Assembly: GCF_000407145.1 (NCBI RefSeq)
Contig: NZ_KE136472.1
Location: 186,001 to 250,000, forward strand
Length of the DNA stretch: 64,000 nt
Source of the DNA: Enterococcus caccae ATCC BAA-1240
GTDB taxonomy: Bacteria; Bacillota; Bacilli; Lactobacillales; Enterococcaceae
Direction of reading: 5' to 3'
Below, piece after piece: positions 47,432-57,036 of this stretch. Positions within the stretch are counted from its first letter, which is position 1, and the number at the start of each line of letters is the position of its first letter. Position numbers and translations under genes: made by a program. Under the pieces are notes generated by a model. The model was not told the origin of the DNA. It did not search any database and saw only the letters and a program-made list of their open reading frames with translations.

Positions 47432-48058
47432 TTACAGCTTCGTTATTTTTTGTTTGAGTAAGAGAAATTGACACAGTAGTAAAAATGAAAAAATTCCGAT
47501 CAACGGTAAATCTGCAAACATGACGAAATGGCTTGGTGCATACAACATATCTGAAAGCCATGAGTTGGATTGCTTAAAAAATAGTGTATAGAGATATTCT
47601 GTTATAATCAAGCCTAAAACACTACTGGGAATAATAAGTAATAAAGGTTCTATAAAAAGCTCACTAGTTACTTGGAGAGCTGTGCTACCTAACATTTTTT
47701 TGATAATCAGTTCTTTTTTATCCAATATCATGCTTCTTTGAAAAGAGATGAAAAGATAAAAAACGCCGAATAAAAACAAACCAATACTGAAAATAAGGAA
47801 TGCGATGTTTAAACTATCCAATAAAGTAATTAAATTTTCGCTAGTATTTGATTGAGTAAAAGCGTCTAGCGAATCGATTTCTTCTATTCTTCTTTGTTCC
47901 TCTATTCTTCCGAAATGAACTGCGGTAATCCAACTATGGAGCAAAACGCTCAAAACAAAAAAATAAAGAACAGTAAAAATGCTTTTAAAAAAAGCAGCCC
48001 CCTTGTTTCGCAGGAGGCTATTGCCACTATCTTTTAAAATGTAGTAAACGTTATTCAT
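47432..48058 (-). CDS. FtsX-like membrane protein without ATPase partner
   Basis: A 208-residue protein with about four membrane helices (near 27, 88, 145 and 180), and an external loop after the first. The arrangement LIIKKMLGSTALQVTSELFIEP is typical of the FtsX/ABC permease core. No ABC ATPase gene is adjacent, although such permeases normally need one. It is the first gene of an operon with a two-component system, reminiscent of antimicrobial-peptide sensing modules, but shorter. Could be a remnant or a stand-alone sensor. Confidence 0.6.
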   Translation of the reverse strand: MNNVYYILKDSGNSLLRNKGAAFFKSIFTVLYFFVLSVLLHSWITAVHFGRIEEQRRIEEIDSLDAFTQSNTSENLITLLDSLNIAFLIFSIGLFLFGVFYLFISFQRSMILDKKELIIKKMLGSTALQVTSELFIEPLLLIIPSSVLGLIITEYLYTLFFKQSNSWLSDMLYAPSHFVMFADLPLIGIFSFLLLCQFLLLKQKITKL

Positions 48059-48123
48059 CTCAATAATCTCCCAACAACAAGCATAACAACCTAAGATACG
48101 AAACAGTCTTTAATATGCTTTAC

Positions 48124-48693
48124 TTATTTATCGTACTTATATAATTTAAATTCTTCAATTAATTGAATCAATTTTTCTGCATAGTCTGGGTCGGTAGCAT
48201 AACCACCATTTTGCAAAGCAACAGCAGCTTCTTGATAATTCTTACTGGTTTTGATTCCTTCGTATGTGCCACCTTTTAAAAATTCCATGTGATCGACCAT
48301 TGATTCTTGAACCGTCTCATATTTTTTAAACGAATCATCGATCGTAATCCGTTCACCATCAATAAACTCATCTGTGGGCATGATGCTAGACTGTTCATTA
48401 AAAGCTCCTTTGATCCCAAATAGATTTTTCGCTTCTACCGCTAAATCACTACGGCCCCAGTCAGATTCTAAAATTGCTTGAGCAATGGTGATACTGGCGA
48501 ATAAATGAGTTTGTTTTTGTAAAATTTTGGCTTCAGATGCTATTTCATCAATAAAAATCTGCTGATAAGCAGTTGCTTCATCTTGGATTGGTTGTTCTTC
48601 TTTATTAAAAATAAGGAAAAGGCTAGCAAATGAAAGAAGTAGAATCAATAGTAATGGTAAAATATTTTGTTTTTTTAGAATGCCTTGATTCAT
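48124..48693 (-). CDS. Membrane-anchored glucosaminidase (GH73)
   Basis: A 189-residue peptidoglycan hydrolase. A signal anchor (about 10-31) precedes a GH73 domain with the catalytic Glu in AQAILESDWGRS and the NLFGIKG and NGGYATDPDYAEKLI blocks. It cleaves between GlcNAc and MurNAc in the cell wall. It lacks LysM repeats, so it is short for the family. Its gene is 65 nt upstream of the FtsX-like gene on the same strand. Confidence 0.88.
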   Translation of the reverse strand: MNQGILKKQNILPLLLILLLSFASLFLIFNKEEQPIQDEATAYQQIFIDEIASEAKILQKQTHLFASITIAQAILESDWGRSDLAVEAKNLFGIKGAFNEQSSIMPTDEFIDGERITIDDSFKKYETVQESMVDHMEFLKGGTYEGIKTSKNYQEAAVALQNGGYATDPDYAEKLIQLIEEFKLYKYDK

Positions 48694-48967
48694 GTAAGAA
48701 CCTCTTTTCTTTTAGTGTTACATTCAGTATAGAGGTTCAATGTTACAAAAATATGCCAAAGAAGTTAATATTTGTTTGGCTTTCTTAAGAATTGCTTCAG
48801 TTTGGTTAAATTGATGCCTGTACAAAGGATGATAGAACTGGAAAAAGACGAGTGATAAGAAAAGTTGGAGTATTCTTTTTATTGATATGAACGAAATAGT
48901 ATTTTTTTAGAGCTCCAAACAAACCCCTTTACAAGATCAGAAAAATCATTTATCATAACTCTTGTAA

Positions 48968-48983
48968 ATACCCCTAAGGGTAT
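48968..48983 (+). promoter_or_regulatory. CstR-type operator
   Basis: ATACCCCTAAGGGTAT has ATACCC/GGGTAT arms, as in CsoR/CstR operators, and lies just before the ribosome site of the first rhodanese gene. The repressor is encoded at the end of the same operon. The gap 48694-48967 holds no gene. Confidence 0.75.
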
Positions 48984-48996
48984 AAAGGAGGAGCAT

Positions 48997-49311
48997 ATGT
49001 TTTCATTTTTAAAAGGAAATTCAATTAATACTACTGACCTTCAGCAAATGCTAGATTCAAAACCAATCATGATTGATGTTCGCGAAAAGAGTGAGTTTAC
49101 GGCTGGTCATATCCCAAACGCTAAAAATGTTCCATTAAGTAAAATTTCAACCTATCAATCAAAAGAAAGCCAACCAGTTTACGTGATTTGTCAATCCGGA
49201 ATGAGAAGCCGTCAAGCAGTCAAAAAATTAAAAGCAAAAGGGATCGATGCAATCAACGTCAAAGGCGGAATGAGTGCTTGGCGTGGCGTCGTCAGAGGAG
49301 GAAAATTATAA
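48997..49311 (+). CDS. Rhodanese-like sulfurtransferase
   Basis: A 104-residue single-domain rhodanese with active-site C65 in CQSGMRSR and the entry motif VREKSEFTAGHIPNA. It moves sulfane sulfur between persulfide carriers. First gene of the cst-type operon, directly behind the operator and GGAGG. Its stop overlaps the next start by one base. Confidence 0.9.
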   Translation: MFSFLKGNSINTTDLQQMLDSKPIMIDVREKSEFTAGHIPNAKNVPLSKISTYQSKESQPVYVICQSGMRSRQAVKKLKAKGIDAINVKGGMSAWRGVVRGGKL

Positions 49312-50963
49312 TGCGTGTAGTGATTATTGGTGGTGTAGCAGGTGGCATGTCAGCCGCAACCAGATTAAGAAGACTATCAGAAGAGATAGAGATTATCGTT
49401 TTAGAAAAAGGTCCCTATGTTTCATTTGCAAACTGCGGATTACCTTACTATGTATCAGGAGAAATCAGTGAACGCTCAGAACTGATCTTGCAAACACCAG
49501 AACAATTGAAGAAAAGATTCAATATTGATGTTTATCCTGAAACAGAAGCAATTAAAATCAATCGAATAAATAAAACAGTATTAACAAACACAAACGGTAA
49601 AGAGAACACGTTCAGTTATGACAAACTGATCCTTTCACCAGGTGCGCAACCAGTGATACCAACAATTGAAGGGCTAGATGAAGCAACAAATGTCTATACC
49701 CTAAGAAACGTTCCAGATGTCGATAAGATCGTCGCAACTGTTAAAAATGAACAACCAAAACAAGCTGTTGTGATCGGTGCAGGATTCATTGGCTTAGAAA
49801 TGGCGGAGAATTTAAGTCACCTAGGTATCGATGTTACGATCGTAGAAGCAGCTCCACAAATTTTACCGCCTTTAGATGAGGAAATGGCTGCCTTTGTTGA
49901 AAAAGAATTAAAGGCAAAAGGAATTACTGTTTATACTGGAGCTGGGGCAACAGCATTTAAAGAGGCTGGTCAAACAATCGAATTAAGTTCAGGTGAAACA
50001 ATTTCAAGTGATTTCACAGTGCTATCGATCGGTGTTAAACCTTCTAGTGATTTAGCTGTTGCAGCGGATTTGAACACAGGCTTACGTGGTGGGATTCTTG
50101 TAGATGAAACCTATCAAACCAATGATCCAGATATTTATGCAGTAGGCGATGCAATCGTTGTGAAACAACAAATCACTGCAGAAGATGCGTTGATTTCGCT
50201 TGCGTCACCAGCTAATCGCCAAGGGCGCCAAGTAGCAGACGTGATCGCAGGCGTTGCTCGGAAAAACCAAGGAAGTATCGGGACGGCAATCGTTCGAGTA
50301 TTTGATCTTGCTGCAGCAAGTACAGGATTGAGCGAGCGCCAATTACGCAACAGTAATCTAGAATATAAAGCCGTTCATACAACATCCAAAAGCCATGCGG
50401 GGTATTTTCCAGGAAGTCAGCCAATTGTGATGAAGTTACTTTTTCATCCTGTAACAGGTAAAATTTACGGAGCACAAGCGATTGGACAAGATGGTGTAGA
50501 TAAGCGGATCGATATTATCGCGACTGCAATCAAAGCGGGAATGACCGTTATGGATCTGCCAGAGTTAGAATTTACGTATGCACCGCCATTTGGCTCAGCG
50601 AAAGACCCTGTTAATATGATTGGTTATGCTGCAACCAATATTGTAGAAGGTTTCTCTGACAATATTCAATACTACGAATTAAAAGAAGCATTGGCGAACG
50701 GAGCCTTTTTACTAGATGTGAGAAATCAAGGAGAGTTGAAGAACAATGGTTCATTATCTCAAGCTAAAAATATTCCATTGGACGAATTAAGAGAGCATTT
50801 AGCGGATCTTCCAACGGATAAAGAAATCATTGTTAGTTGCCAAAGTGGACAAAGAAGTTATTTAGCTGAACGTATTTTAAAGAATAATGGTTTCAATGTT
50901 AAAAATTTAGATGGAGCATTTCAAATATATAGTGCAATTTACCCTCAGGAGGTTATTAAATAA
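49311..50963 (+). CDS. CoA-disulfide/CoA-persulfide reductase fused to rhodanese
   Basis: A 550-residue flavoprotein. N-terminal FAD motif IIGGVAGGMSAATRLR, catalytic C42 in SFANCGLPYY, NAD(P)H motif VIGAGFIGLEMA, then a C-terminal rhodanese domain with C510 in SCQSGQRS. Such fusions reduce CoA disulfide or persulfide; the Enterococcus faecalis relative is described as a CoA-persulfide reductase. ATG 49311 overlaps the stop of the rhodanese gene and follows GGAGG; the longer frame upstream is a shadow of that gene. Part of the CstR-controlled sulfide detoxification operon. Confidence 0.92.
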   Translation: MRVVIIGGVAGGMSAATRLRRLSEEIEIIVLEKGPYVSFANCGLPYYVSGEISERSELILQTPEQLKKRFNIDVYPETEAIKINRINKTVLTNTNGKENTFSYDKLILSPGAQPVIPTIEGLDEATNVYTLRNVPDVDKIVATVKNEQPKQAVVIGAGFIGLEMAENLSHLGIDVTIVEAAPQILPPLDEEMAAFVEKELKAKGITVYTGAGATAFKEAGQTIELSSGETISSDFTVLSIGVKPSSDLAVAADLNTGLRGGILVDETYQTNDPDIYAVGDAIVVKQQITAEDALISLASPANRQGRQVADVIAGVARKNQGSIGTAIVRVFDLAAASTGLSERQLRNSNLEYKAVHTTSKSHAGYFPGSQPIVMKLLFHPVTGKIYGAQAIGQDGVDKRIDIIATAIKAGMTVMDLPELEFTYAPPFGSAKDPVNMIGYAATNIVEGFSDNIQYYELKEALANGAFLLDVRNQGELKNNGSLSQAKNIPLDELREHLADLPTDKEIIVSCQSGQRSYLAERILKNNGFNVKNLDGAFQIYSAIYPQEVIK

Positions 50964-51268
50964 TGTATAAATCAATCATGATCGATGAATTTGAGCAATT
51001 AGAGAAAAGAAATGAACTAGCTATCATAGATGTGCGTGAAGAAGATGAATACGTTTCAGGACACATCAAAGGCGCAAAAAGTATGCCACTAAGCATGCTA
51101 CAAGAGACGGCAGAATCGTTGGATAAAAGCCAACATTACTATATTATCTGTCATGCTGGTGGTCGTTCACAAATGGCAAGTGAATATTTTGCTTCATTAG
51201 GGTATGATGTTACTAATGTGATGGGCGGTATGTCTGCCTGGAGAGGAGAAGTTGTGGATGGCTTGTGA
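50963..51268 (+). CDS. Rhodanese-like sulfurtransferase, second
   Basis: A 101-residue rhodanese with C63 in CHAGGRSQMA and VREEDEYVSGHI. It overlaps the reductase stop by one base and the cstR start by 11 bases. Its active loop (CHAGGRS) differs from that of the first rhodanese, so partners may differ. Confidence 0.9.
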   Translation: MYKSIMIDEFEQLEKRNELAIIDVREEDEYVSGHIKGAKSMPLSMLQETAESLDKSQHYYIICHAGGRSQMASEYFASLGYDVTNVMGGMSAWRGEVVDGL

Positions 51269-51512
51269 TCCTAAACTAGCGAACCGCTTAAAGCGTTCAG
51301 AAGGACAAATTCGCGGGATTTTAAAAATGATGGATGAAGGAAAAGATTGCCGAGAAGTTGTAACCCAATTGATGGCAGTTCGTTCAAGTATCGACAAAGT
51401 TATTGGACTTGTCGTAACTGAAAATCTAAAGCAGTGTATGGAAGATGAAAATATCGATCTGGCTGGCGAGGATATGGCGAAAGCGCTAGAAATGATCGTA
51501 AAAACGAGATAA
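51258..51512 (+). CDS. cstR: CsoR-family persulfide sensor CstR
   Basis: An 84-residue CsoR-family repressor. C31 (GKDC) and C60 (LKQC) match the two sensing cysteines of CstR, and the copper-binding histidine of CsoR is absent, so it should sense persulfides. ATG 51258 follows AGGAG by 9 nt; the upstream TTG is too close. Last gene of the operon and probable binder of 48968-48983. Confidence 0.9.
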   Translation: MACDPKLANRLKRSEGQIRGILKMMDEGKDCREVVTQLMAVRSSIDKVIGLVVTENLKQCMEDENIDLAGEDMAKALEMIVKTR

Positions 51513-51547
51513 ATAAAGGGTTGCTTCTGTTTCCACCTTTTATTCAT

Positions 51548-51597
51548 AAAGAAGTCGAAAATCAGTATGCTGCTGATTTTCGACTTCTTTATTTTAA
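51548..51597. terminator. Bidirectional terminator between cstR and crp-like gene
   Basis: AAAGAAGTCGAAAATCAG (51548-51565) pairs with CTGATTTTCGACTTCTTT (51573-51590), flanked by A- and T-runs. Confidence 0.85.
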
Positions 51598-52221
51598 AGT
51601 AATGGGAACTTTCTTTTTTAATAACCAGCCTTCTTTTTCCAGTTCACTTAAAGAAATTGACACTCTGGATTGTGATGTACGGCAGAATTTTGATAACACT
51701 TCTTGTGTAATAAATTTTGGTAATTCTAGTTGTTCATTCTCAGTTAAGATACCAATATGATCACTCAAATAGGTCAGTGCATGTTTAATTCGTTCTGTAG
51801 TTGGTAAATGAAGAAAATTGAAATAACCATAATGCCGTTGGAAGATATCAGCAAAATTAGATAGGAGTAATTCATAAAAGAGCGGTTCTTCATTTAATGA
51901 ATGGAGAAGCCGTTCTTTTGATAAGCAAAAAACCGTAGCGTGTTCGCTAATCACTCGAATGCTGTGTTCTTTTTGTTTAAAAGTAGAAAAACTATCTAAG
52001 CCAAAAAAATCATTTTGAAAAATAAAAGAGGAGATATAACGTTTGCCATCATTAAGAATTTCAACACAAAGAACACCTTCGACAACATAATAGATATTTT
52101 CAGTTTTTTCATATTCATCGATGATCAAAGTGTCTTTCACATAAGTTTTTTCTGTCCAGTTATTCTGTAAATCTTCTTTTAAATAGTTTATTAAGCTCAG
52201 ATTATCTTTATATAACTCGAT
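51589..52221 (-). CDS. Crp/Fnr-family regulator, probable ATC start
   Basis: A cyclic-nucleotide-type regulator with an N-terminal cupin sensor domain and a C-terminal helix-turn-helix (SKFCRTSQSRVSISLSELE). The nearest GTG (52140) would cut off part of the sensor domain and has no ribosome site. In frame, AGGAGG (52230-52235) lies exactly 8 nt before an ATC codon at 52219-52221, and the intervening codons look native (LYKDNLSLINYLKEDL), giving 210 residues. No ATG, GTG or TTG is available there. Cysteines for an iron-sulfur cluster are absent. It is divergent from the GntR-ABC operon, with a 25-bp palindrome between. Confidence 0.75.
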   Translation of the reverse strand: MELYKDNLSLINYLKEDLQNNWTEKTYVKDTLIIDEYEKTENIYYVVEGVLCVEILNDGKRYISSFIFQNDFFGLDSFSTFKQKEHSIRVISEHATVFCLSKERLLHSLNEEPLFYELLLSNFADIFQRHYGYFNFLHLPTTERIKHALTYLSDHIGILTENEQLELPKFITQEVLSKFCRTSQSRVSISLSELEKEGWLLKKKVPITLK

Positions 52222-52328
52222 TGTTTAGTCCTCCTTTTAGGTGAAAATAATTAAAAATTTTAAGTATAAAAAGTATAGCATAAACGGCTAGTTTTTTTGA
52301 GTTTATCCCATAAAAAGTCAAGAGTAGG

Positions 52329-52353
52329 CAATTTATATCATTGATATAAATTG
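52329..52353. promoter_or_regulatory. 25-bp palindrome between crp-like gene and gntR operon
   Basis: CAATTTATAT (52329-52338) and ATATAAATTG (52344-52353) are perfect arms around CATTG. Position between divergent regulators makes it a likely operator of the Crp-like protein or the GntR protein. Confidence 0.55.
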
Positions 52354-52440
52354 TTTTTTTTGTTTCCTCTAAAATAGGATTTACCAGCTGAGTGTGTGGC
52401 TGATGTGGTACAGCATACAACTAGGAAAGGGAGGATGTAG

Positions 52441-52806
52441 GTGAATTATGACGGGAATAGACCCATCTACCAACAAATTATCGAGCAGGTCGAACATTGG
52501 ATCGCTAGTAACCAATGGCAGCCAAATGAAAAAGTACCATCTGTCAGGCAATTGGCAGAAGATTTAGATGTAAACCCAACAACGGTTCAACGGGCTTATA
52601 GCGTTTTAGAACAAGAAGAAATTTTAATTAGTCAGAGAGGAATTGGAAAATTCGTGACAGATAAAACAGATAAGATCGCAGATTTACGCTTGCGATTGAT
52701 CGAAGCACATATAGAGGCTTTCATCACTCAATTACAAAAACTTAATTTAACACAGAACGAAAAGGAGCACATCATTGAACGGATTGTGAGGAGTGCAAAT
52801 GAATAA
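52441..52806 (+). CDS. GntR-family regulator, YtrA type
   Basis: A 121-residue YtrA-type repressor: winged helix (about 8-75; VPSVRQLAEDLDVNPTTVQR) and a short helical tail. GTG 52441 follows GGAGGATGTAG. The gene overlaps the ABC ATPase gene by 8 nt. YtrA repressors usually control the ABC genes they precede, induced by wall-active antibiotics in Bacillus. Confidence 0.88.
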   Translation: MNYDGNRPIYQQIIEQVEHWIASNQWQPNEKVPSVRQLAEDLDVNPTTVQRAYSVLEQEEILISQRGIGKFVTDKTDKIADLRLRLIEAHIEAFITQLQKLNLTQNEKEHIIERIVRSANE

Positions 52807-53503
52807 ACTACAAGCAAAAAATATCGGGAAACGATATCAAAAAAATAGTTTTCAAGAGTTGTCTTTTACCTTGAATGAAGGACAAATTCTCGGCATTCTC
52901 GGAAAAAATGGTACAGGGAAAACAACGCTATTAGACTGTATTTCTGGACAAAAACAAATCAGCACTGGGATGATTCTGTATAATGACCAACCACAAAGTA
53001 GCACTGTATTTAAAACGAGCATAGCTTATGTTTCAACGATAAACTATTTTGAAGATTCCCAAACGATTAGACAAATATTGAGTGAGTATACATTGTTGTT
53101 TCCAGGTTTTCAGTTAGAAAAAGCCGTGGAGCAGTTGGAAATCTGGCATATCTCAGCGAAACAAAAATGGCAGGAACTTTCAGAAGGCAGTAAAGTCAAA
53201 GTTAAAATTGCTTGCGAATATGCTAAAGCAACCAGCATTTTTCTTTTGGATGAACCTTTTGCTTATTTAGATTATTCTTCCCGGATACAAGTGAAAAAAA
53301 TGTTGAGGAAAGCTAGCGGTGAAAACAAAATAATTTTAGTTTCGACTAATTTTATTGAAGAGATGGATACTTTATTTACAGATGTATTGTTTATGAATCC
53401 CAATCGCTATTGCGAAGTAATCAATTTGGAAGACCTGCGGGAACGAAAAAGTTTGTCCCTAAAAGAAATCTATGAGGAGGAAGCCAATGATACGTTTATT
53501 TAA
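52799..53503 (+). CDS. ABC transporter ATP-binding protein
   Basis: A 234-residue ATPase: Walker A GKNGTGKTT, a divergent signature ELSEGSKVKVKIA (instead of LSGGQ) and Walker B IFLLDEPFAYLD. ATG 52799 has GTGAGGAG upstream. It overlaps gntR and the permease gene, so it is part of the operon and probably works with the following 221-residue permease. Confidence 0.88.
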   Translation: MNKLQAKNIGKRYQKNSFQELSFTLNEGQILGILGKNGTGKTTLLDCISGQKQISTGMILYNDQPQSSTVFKTSIAYVSTINYFEDSQTIRQILSEYTLLFPGFQLEKAVEQLEIWHISAKQKWQELSEGSKVKVKIACEYAKATSIFLLDEPFAYLDYSSRIQVKKMLRKASGENKIILVSTNFIEEMDTLFTDVLFMNPNRYCEVINLEDLRERKSLSLKEIYEEEANDTFI

Positions 53504-54152
53504 TTTTTATCATGAAAAAAGTAAGAAGTTCTTTTTAAGTAGTTTGCTTTTGATCTTAACCAGCTATTTTGCTAAATATGTTTTTCAATTAACAATACCC
53601 GAATCTCAATGGGAACGTTTGCCGATTTTGCTCTCTGTTGTGGCATCTGTTATTTTAACTTGGCGCATCAATCAACTAGACATTCAATCGAATCATCGAA
53701 CGTTAGCTAGTACGGCTAATCAGTCAACTTTTGAGAAAATTGTTGCAAAATATTTACTTTCCTATGTTCAGGTGCTTGTGATCGGTGCAATCAATTTAGT
53801 GTTTAATTTTACAACGATTTCTCTTGGTTTAGGGGAGCTGCTGCTATTGTCGCTAGAGTTAGCGGTTTACTTAGGAGGAATGATTAGTTATTTGATTTTA
53901 CTTAGAGGTGTTATCTCTAAATTGTGGTTGCCAAACTTTTCCAAAACATTTGTAGTAGCGATTGCTTGGATCATGATCGTTTTATTGAATGACGTGGCAC
54001 GTTATTATTTCCCTCAAAGCATAAATGTTACATTGCCAGTTAATAATGGAGCGTTTTACCCAAGTACATTTATTCTAAATGCGTGTCTATCAGCGGCCAT
54101 TATATTTGTTTATCTTTGGCTAGACAAAAATCAATTGAAAGACAATGAATAG
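53487..54152 (+). CDS. ABC transporter permease, ABC-2-like
   Basis: A 221-residue integral membrane protein with about six helices and no other motif. ATG 53487 follows GAGGAGG and overlaps the ATPase gene by 17 nt. Together with it and the YtrA-type repressor it resembles the ytrBC module. Substrate unknown. Confidence 0.7.
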   Translation: MIRLFNFYHEKSKKFFLSSLLLILTSYFAKYVFQLTIPESQWERLPILLSVVASVILTWRINQLDIQSNHRTLASTANQSTFEKIVAKYLLSYVQVLVIGAINLVFNFTTISLGLGELLLLSLELAVYLGGMISYLILLRGVISKLWLPNFSKTFVVAIAWIMIVLLNDVARYYFPQSINVTLPVNNGAFYPSTFILNACLSAAIIFVYLWLDKNQLKDNE

Positions 54153-54162
54153 GGGGAGAAAC

Positions 54163-56172
54163 ATGTATCAACTAAAAAAAGTATCGAAAAGCTTTACGAT
54201 CGATAACAAAAAAGAACCTGTCTTACATGACATAACGACTACATTTAAGGCTGGCGATTTTGCTTTGATATTAGGTGCAAGCGGCAGTGGTAAGACGACT
54301 TTGTTAAATATTATTAGTGGGTTGGATACAGATTATGAGGGAGACATTCTTTATGAAGGACAAAATTTAAAAACGGAAAATATGGATGATTTCCATAAAA
54401 ATGAGATCGGTTTTGTTTTTCAAAGCTTTAATCTAGTTTCACATTTATCGGTACTTGAAAATGTCAAAAGTGCCCTTTATTTAGATAAAACACTAAGTCC
54501 ATCTGAGCGTACAGATCGAGCGATCCAACTTTTGACCAAAGTTGGTTTAGCTGATCATTCAAATAAGTATCCTAGTCAACTTTCAGGAGGACAAAAGCAA
54601 CGCGTAGCAATCGCCAGGGCCCTTGCTAATGATCCTAAAGTGATCATTGCAGATGAACCAACAGGGGCTCTTGATTCAGTAACAGCAGCTTCAATTATTG
54701 AATTATTAAAACAATTGAGCAATGAAGGAACATTAGTGATTACAGTGACTCATGATGAAAGTTTGATACGCTATGCCACTAAAATTTTAAGAGTCAAAGA
54801 TGGTCGTATCTTAAGTGACGATCGCATCAAAGAACCGAATAGTAGTAAAAATCAGTCGCAAAAAAAGGTTCCATCAAGAGTCTCACTCTCTTTAGGTGCT
54901 ACCTTACAGCTTGTGAGTAAAAATTTTTTTAGTCGGATTTTGAGAAATTTGTTAGTTGCTTTTGGAACATCCATTGGTATTACAGCCATTTTGTTGGCCT
55001 TAGGTATTGGCAATGGAATTACAGGAGTGTTGGGGGATTTTTTTCAAACAGCCTATTCTCCAAACCAAATCACTTCGTACTATCAAGATCCTGAGCGTGG
55101 CGGACCGCCGAGACCGTCAGAATTATTGAAAAATGAAGAAATCAAAATGCTGAAAGAGTTATATGAAAGTGAAGGAATCACAGAAGTATACGAGAGAGGC
55201 AATCTTGCAGGCATTCGTTTTAAATATGAAGATCAGTTGCTCGAAAAACTAGCACCAAGTCAAATGGATGAAGCAAATCTAAATAAAGAAAGATACAAAA
55301 CAAATACGGTGGAAGAGGGTTACCTGTTAGCAGGGACATTTATCACAGCAGATAAACCTGGAATTGTTTTACCTGCGTCTGCGGCACGAGAAATAGTCGG
55401 ATTGAAAAATTCAGAGTTAACTGAAGAAAATGTTAAACACTTGATCTCAAAACCAATCACTTTAGTTTATCAAGGTAGAGAACAAGGAATGACGAATACT
55501 CCAGTTGAAATTGAGACCGTGATTACAGGAATCACCTCACCAGAAGAAGAAGGCTTTGTTCAAGGATTTATGGCATCTAGCCAAACGTTTGATGAAATGG
55601 TCAAACGTATTGGTATCGAAAAACCAATTTATACGGTAGATGCATTTGCAGAAAATCCAGAAACCGCAGAAGCTTTTATTGAAAAATACAAAGACGATCC
55701 CAAATATGAAAATTATGCAATTACGAATGCTTCTTCATTTTTGGATACGTTCAAACAATTTACGGATATTATTGTTTACTTATTAGCCTTTATTGCTGGA
55801 CTTTCTCTGATCGTTGCAGGTGTGATGATTGCAGTTGTTTTATATATCGGAGTGGTGGAAAGAACTAAAGAAATTGGTGTTTTACGCTCTATTGGTTATA
55901 AAAAAGGATATATCAAACGGTTATTTAGGATGGAAGCAATCTATATTATGCTCTTATCTAACGTTATCTCAGTCGTTTTTGCTTACCTAATCCAATTTAT
56001 AGCAAATCCATTGATTGAATCCAATATAGGCTTTAACCAAGTTATTCAAATCGCCCCTCTTAATGCATTAGCTACATTAACTATTACTGGAATCCTAGGC
56101 GTGATTTTCGCTCTGTATCCAGCGGCAAAAGCAGCAAAATTAGATCCAATAACAGCTCTACGCTATGAATAA
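54163..56172 (+). CDS. MacB-like fused ABC ATPase/permease
   Basis: A 669-residue fusion. The N-terminal ATPase (about 1-225) has [13 protein letters not shown], signature [16 protein letters not shown] and Walker [12 protein letters not shown]. The C-terminal half is a FtsX-type permease with four helices (near 265, 540, 585, 625) and a large outer domain between the first two. This is the MacB/YtrEF architecture of antibiotic or peptide efflux and stress sensing. ATG 54163 follows GGGGAG. A small membrane-anchored protein gene follows by 23 nt. Confidence 0.88.
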   Translation: MYQLKKVSKSFTIDNKKEPVLHDITTTFKAGDFALILGASGSGKTTLLNIISGLDTDYEGDILYEGQNLKTENMDDFHKNEIGFVFQSFNLVSHLSVLENVKSALYLDKTLSPSERTDRAIQLLTKVGLADHSNKYPSQLSGGQKQRVAIARALANDPKVIIADEPTGALDSVTAASIIELLKQLSNEGTLVITVTHDESLIRYATKILRVKDGRILSDDRIKEPNSSKNQSQKKVPSRVSLSLGATLQLVSKNFFSRILRNLLVAFGTSIGITAILLALGIGNGITGVLGDFFQTAYSPNQITSYYQDPERGGPPRPSELLKNEEIKMLKELYESEGITEVYERGNLAGIRFKYEDQLLEKLAPSQMDEANLNKERYKTNTVEEGYLLAGTFITADKPGIVLPASAAREIVGLKNSELTEENVKHLISKPITLVYQGREQGMTNTPVEIETVITGITSPEEEGFVQGFMASSQTFDEMVKRIGIEKPIYTVDAFAENPETAEAFIEKYKDDPKYENYAITNASSFLDTFKQFTDIIVYLLAFIAGLSLIVAGVMIAVVLYIGVVERTKEIGVLRSIGYKKGYIKRLFRMEAIYIMLLSNVISVVFAYLIQFIANPLIESNIGFNQVIQIAPLNALATLTITGILGVIFALYPAAKAAKLDPITALRYE

Positions 56173-56195
56173 AAGAAGGAAAGTAGGAAAAATAA

Positions 56196-56726
56196 ATGAA
56201 AAAGTTATGGAAAAATAAGCTATTTAAATATGGATTGATTAGCATCGTTTTAGTGGTATTAGGAGCAGCTGGATTTTTAGGCTATTATCGTATGGTCAGA
56301 GTTCAAGGAGTTCTTTCAAGTTATACAATCAATGAGACGTTAAAAGAAAAGTCAAATGCTCATAGAGCTGTTATTTACACCCAAGATCGTGCATTTAAAA
56401 ATCAAGTAATCGAAGAACTTAAAAAAAATCTAGTGGACGAAAATATCTATGTGGAAGTGAAACCAGTTGAAGAGGTTGGAGAGAACAGAATCGAAGAATG
56501 GGACAAAGTGCTCATCTTATCTACAGTTCAATCAAGTGATCCTCCTAAAGTTGCATTAGATTATATTAATAAACATAAAAATGAAAAGAAATTAAGTGTG
56601 TATTTAACCGCTGATTCAAGTACATGGTCAAAAGATCCAGGACATCTTGACGTGACAACTGCCGCATCTAAATCAGAAAATGTCACCGTATTTAGTAGAA
56701 AAATGAAAGAATTTTTGTTGTATTAA
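56196..56726 (+). CDS. Membrane-anchored protein of the ABC operon, unknown
   Basis: A 176-residue protein with one N-terminal helix (about 12-31) and an outer domain with DKVLILSTVQSSDPPKVALD, which recalls a flavodoxin-like fold without its FMN loop. It follows the MacB-like gene by 23 nt. It could be a periplasm-side accessory protein in place of MacA. I do not recognise the family. Confidence 0.65.
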   Translation: MKKLWKNKLFKYGLISIVLVVLGAAGFLGYYRMVRVQGVLSSYTINETLKEKSNAHRAVIYTQDRAFKNQVIEELKKNLVDENIYVEVKPVEEVGENRIEEWDKVLILSTVQSSDPPKVALDYINKHKNEKKLSVYLTADSSTWSKDPGHLDVTTAASKSENVTVFSRKMKEFLLY

Positions 56727-57036
56727 GAGAGAAGAGTTAGGAAAAATAAACTAAAATTTATTTCGCTGTAGAATTGTCAAATCTAGTCCAATATTTCCAT
56801 AAAATTCTTTTTCTATGAACAGTATGAGTTAAGATAATCTCCCTCATATTTAGTTTTTGAGAACGCATATAGATCTTAACTCCAGAAGAAATGCGCCAAA
56901 AAAAATGGCCACAAACTCAAATTGATGACTGAAAAATATTATTAAGTGCGTTTCTCAAAGCTGACAGACTGTTGTCAAACCTCCATGATAATATTGTTCT
57001 TGTAAGACACTTGTATCTAAATCAGGAGGATATTAA

